Shown here piece after piece: positions 62,961-64,000 of a DNA stretch of 64,000 nucleotides; the stretch's first letter is position 1, and each line of letters opens with the position of its first letter. Below the pieces are notes generated by a model. That model had not been told where the DNA came from. It ran no database searches and saw only the letters and a program-made list of their open reading frames with translations. The translations under genes were made by a program, and so were the position numbers. The DNA lies in the NCBI GenBank assembly GCA_016839805.1, contig JAEOTO010000033.1:1-64000 (forward strand). The letters are read 5' to 3'. The stretch comes from Candidatus Hermodarchaeota archaeon (GTDB taxonomy: Archaea > Asgardarchaeota > Hermodarchaeia > Hermodarchaeales > Hermodarchaeaceae).

Positions 62961-64000
62961 TATTCGGATTCGACCTCCAATAGCTTTGGTTCGTGACCGT
63001 AGGCTGTTTGTTCGAACATGGTTAGGTATTCGAGTCCTTGTTTGACGGGGGCATCGATGAGCAGGCGACCATCGTAGAGGAAAAGGAGTCGAGTACAGTA
63101 TGTTTCAGTAATTGCGGCGTCATGGGTAGCCAACAAGATAGCTGACCCTTGTGATGCTTCCTCATGAACAATGGTCATGAGGCGATGAACGTTGTGATAA
63201 TCTTGACCGATGAAAGGTTCATCTAGTAAGAGGACTTGCGGTTTGTGTAATAAGATGGATGCAATTGTAAGACGCCGTTGTTCACCCAAACTCAAAGTGT
63301 AGGGCGATTGATCTTGGTAGGGGAGGAGTCCGAATGCATCCAGTACTTTTTCGGCTTGAAGTTCAGCTTCGTTGGGTTCTGGAATCCCAAGATGTTTTGA
63401 AGCGAGCAGCACTTCTTCTTTCACAGTGGAAGCGAATAGTTGGTGGAGTGGATTCTGAAAAATTAGCCCAATACTGCGGGCTAGCTGAGAAACTGGTTGT
63501 TCATGGATATTCTGCTGATTAAGATGTATTGTTCCAGAATCAGGTGTAAGCAATCCCATGAGTTGGAGTAACAATGTCGATTTTCCTGATCCATTGGCTC
63601 CCATTAACGCGACAATTTCTCCCGGATGCAATGAAAAGGTCAGATTCTGCAGTGCTGGTCGTGGTGTTGATTGTTCCTCGATTCTTGGATAAGTAAAAGT
63701 GAGGTTCCGAATTTTTAATAAATCCTGTTCATGGGGAGCTCCGGAGGGAACTACCTCTGAATATGATAATGGGTGAAGGGCAACCCCCAAGTTTAATAAA
63801 GTCGTAGGCAAGGCAGAAAGCTGGTCGGGTCTTCCATCGTAACTGATGCGTCCTTCATTCATGAGTAGGATACGAGAAGCCAGAGCTAGAAAAGGTTTGA
63901 TTCGGTGTTCAATTACCAGAATCGTTCTACCCTGTTTGTGCAGATCTTGAAGAGTGGTGATAACTTCGTTTGTAGTCTGAGGATCGAGTCTTGCCGTGGG
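62960..64000 (-). CDS. fused double-ABC ECF ATPase, N-terminal part beyond the window edge
   Basis: The frame from 63862 reads a full ABC domain: Walker A GANGSGKST, signature LSLGEQRR, and LLLDEPF, with a switch His in LATHDAAI. The same frame continues upstream to the window edge as PTARLDPQTTNEVITTLQDL, then HKQGRTILVIEHRIKP, which is the end of a first ABC domain (D-loop and switch His). So this is one protein with two fused ATPase domains, cut at the window end. The two halves probably form the whole motor for EcfT. The start lies outside. Confidence 0.85.
   Translation of the reverse strand, partial: PTARLDPQTTNEVITTLQDLHKQGRTILVIEHRIKPFLALASRILLMNEGRISYDGRPDQLSALPTTLLNLGVALHPLSYSEVVPSGAPHEQDLLKIRNLTFTYPRIEEQSTPRPALQNLTFSLHPGEIVALMGANGSGKSTLLLQLMGLLTPDSGTIHLNQQNIHEQPVSQLARSIGLIFQNPLHQLFASTVKEEVLLASKHLGIPEPNEAELQAEKVLDAFGLLPYQDQSPYTLSLGEQRRLTIASILLHKPQVLLLDEPFIGQDYHNVHRLMTIVHEEASQGSAILLATHDAAITETYCTRLLFLYDGRLLIDAPVKQGLEYLTMFEQTAYGHEPKLLEVESE

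Noticed and set aside
1-64000. CRISPR arrays, insertion sequences and phage genes
   Set aside because: No spaced direct repeats, transposase motifs or terminal inverted repeats were found by eye.

Overview
The window looks like a piece of an Asgard (Promethearchaeota) archaeal chromosome. The strongest marker is a two-repeat gelsolin-like protein (41069-41677), a family known from Asgard archaea. It is accompanied by other eukaryote-like or archaeal features: a Cdc48/VCP-type double AAA ATPase, a V4R/TRAPP-like protein, an IFT52/GldG-like protein, TFIIB-derived mini-proteins, archaeal TATA boxes and Shine-Dalgarno sites. Metabolic genes also point to archaea: formylmethanofuran dehydrogenase subunits B and D, coenzyme F420 ligase CofE, a tungsten aldehyde:ferredoxin oxidoreductase and a KorDABC-type 2-oxoacid:ferredoxin oxidoreductase. 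The class within Asgard cannot be fixed from one window. I found no rRNA, tRNA, CRISPR array or transposase.

Layout. 1-13 kb: an acyl-CoA dehydrogenase, an Lrp-like regulator, a large secreted C25 (gingipain-like) peptidase, a structured non-coding RNA candidate, two related 47-residue basic proteins, a flavin reductase, a sirtuin with SIRT5-like acyl-pocket residues, an ICMT-like methyltransferase, a secreted repeat protein and a HIT protein. 13-26 kb: a gene remnant, the AOR, then a block of cell-biology-like genes (V4R, SPFH-like, PH/GRAM-like, Cdc48, IFT52-like, longin-like, and a membrane-anchored AAA plus vWA chelatase-like protein), followed by DinB and macro-domain genes. 26-36 kb: an ECF S component, ThiN, a methyltransferase, a PurM-like protein, a DMT transporter, the KorDABC operon, a CPBP protease fused to a Cys-rich domain, an iron-sulfur flavoprotein and MobA. 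36-53 kb: four large paralogous double-HTH proteins, an ATP-grasp ligase with CofE, gelsolin, tandem nucleotidyltransferase-like proteins, FwdD, a K+-independent H+-pyrophosphatase, two mini-TFBs and FwdB. 53-64 kb: two HAD phosphatases, tandem small chaperone-like proteins, an MFS transporter, cytidine deaminase, cupin, two-subunit serine dehydratase, an arsenic methyltransferase with a Cys-rich PadR regulator, and EcfT/EcfA.

The genes fit an anaerobic, ferredoxin-based heterotroph or mixotroph. Kor and AOR would reduce ferredoxin; the Fwd subunits, MobA and the CofE/ATP-grasp pair supply C1 and F420/pterin chemistry; the pyrophosphatase would conserve energy as an ion gradient. The least explained parts are the 15.5-24.7 kb block, the four-paralog regulator family with mini-TFBs, the twin 47-residue proteins, and the helical RNA candidate near 8.0 kb.
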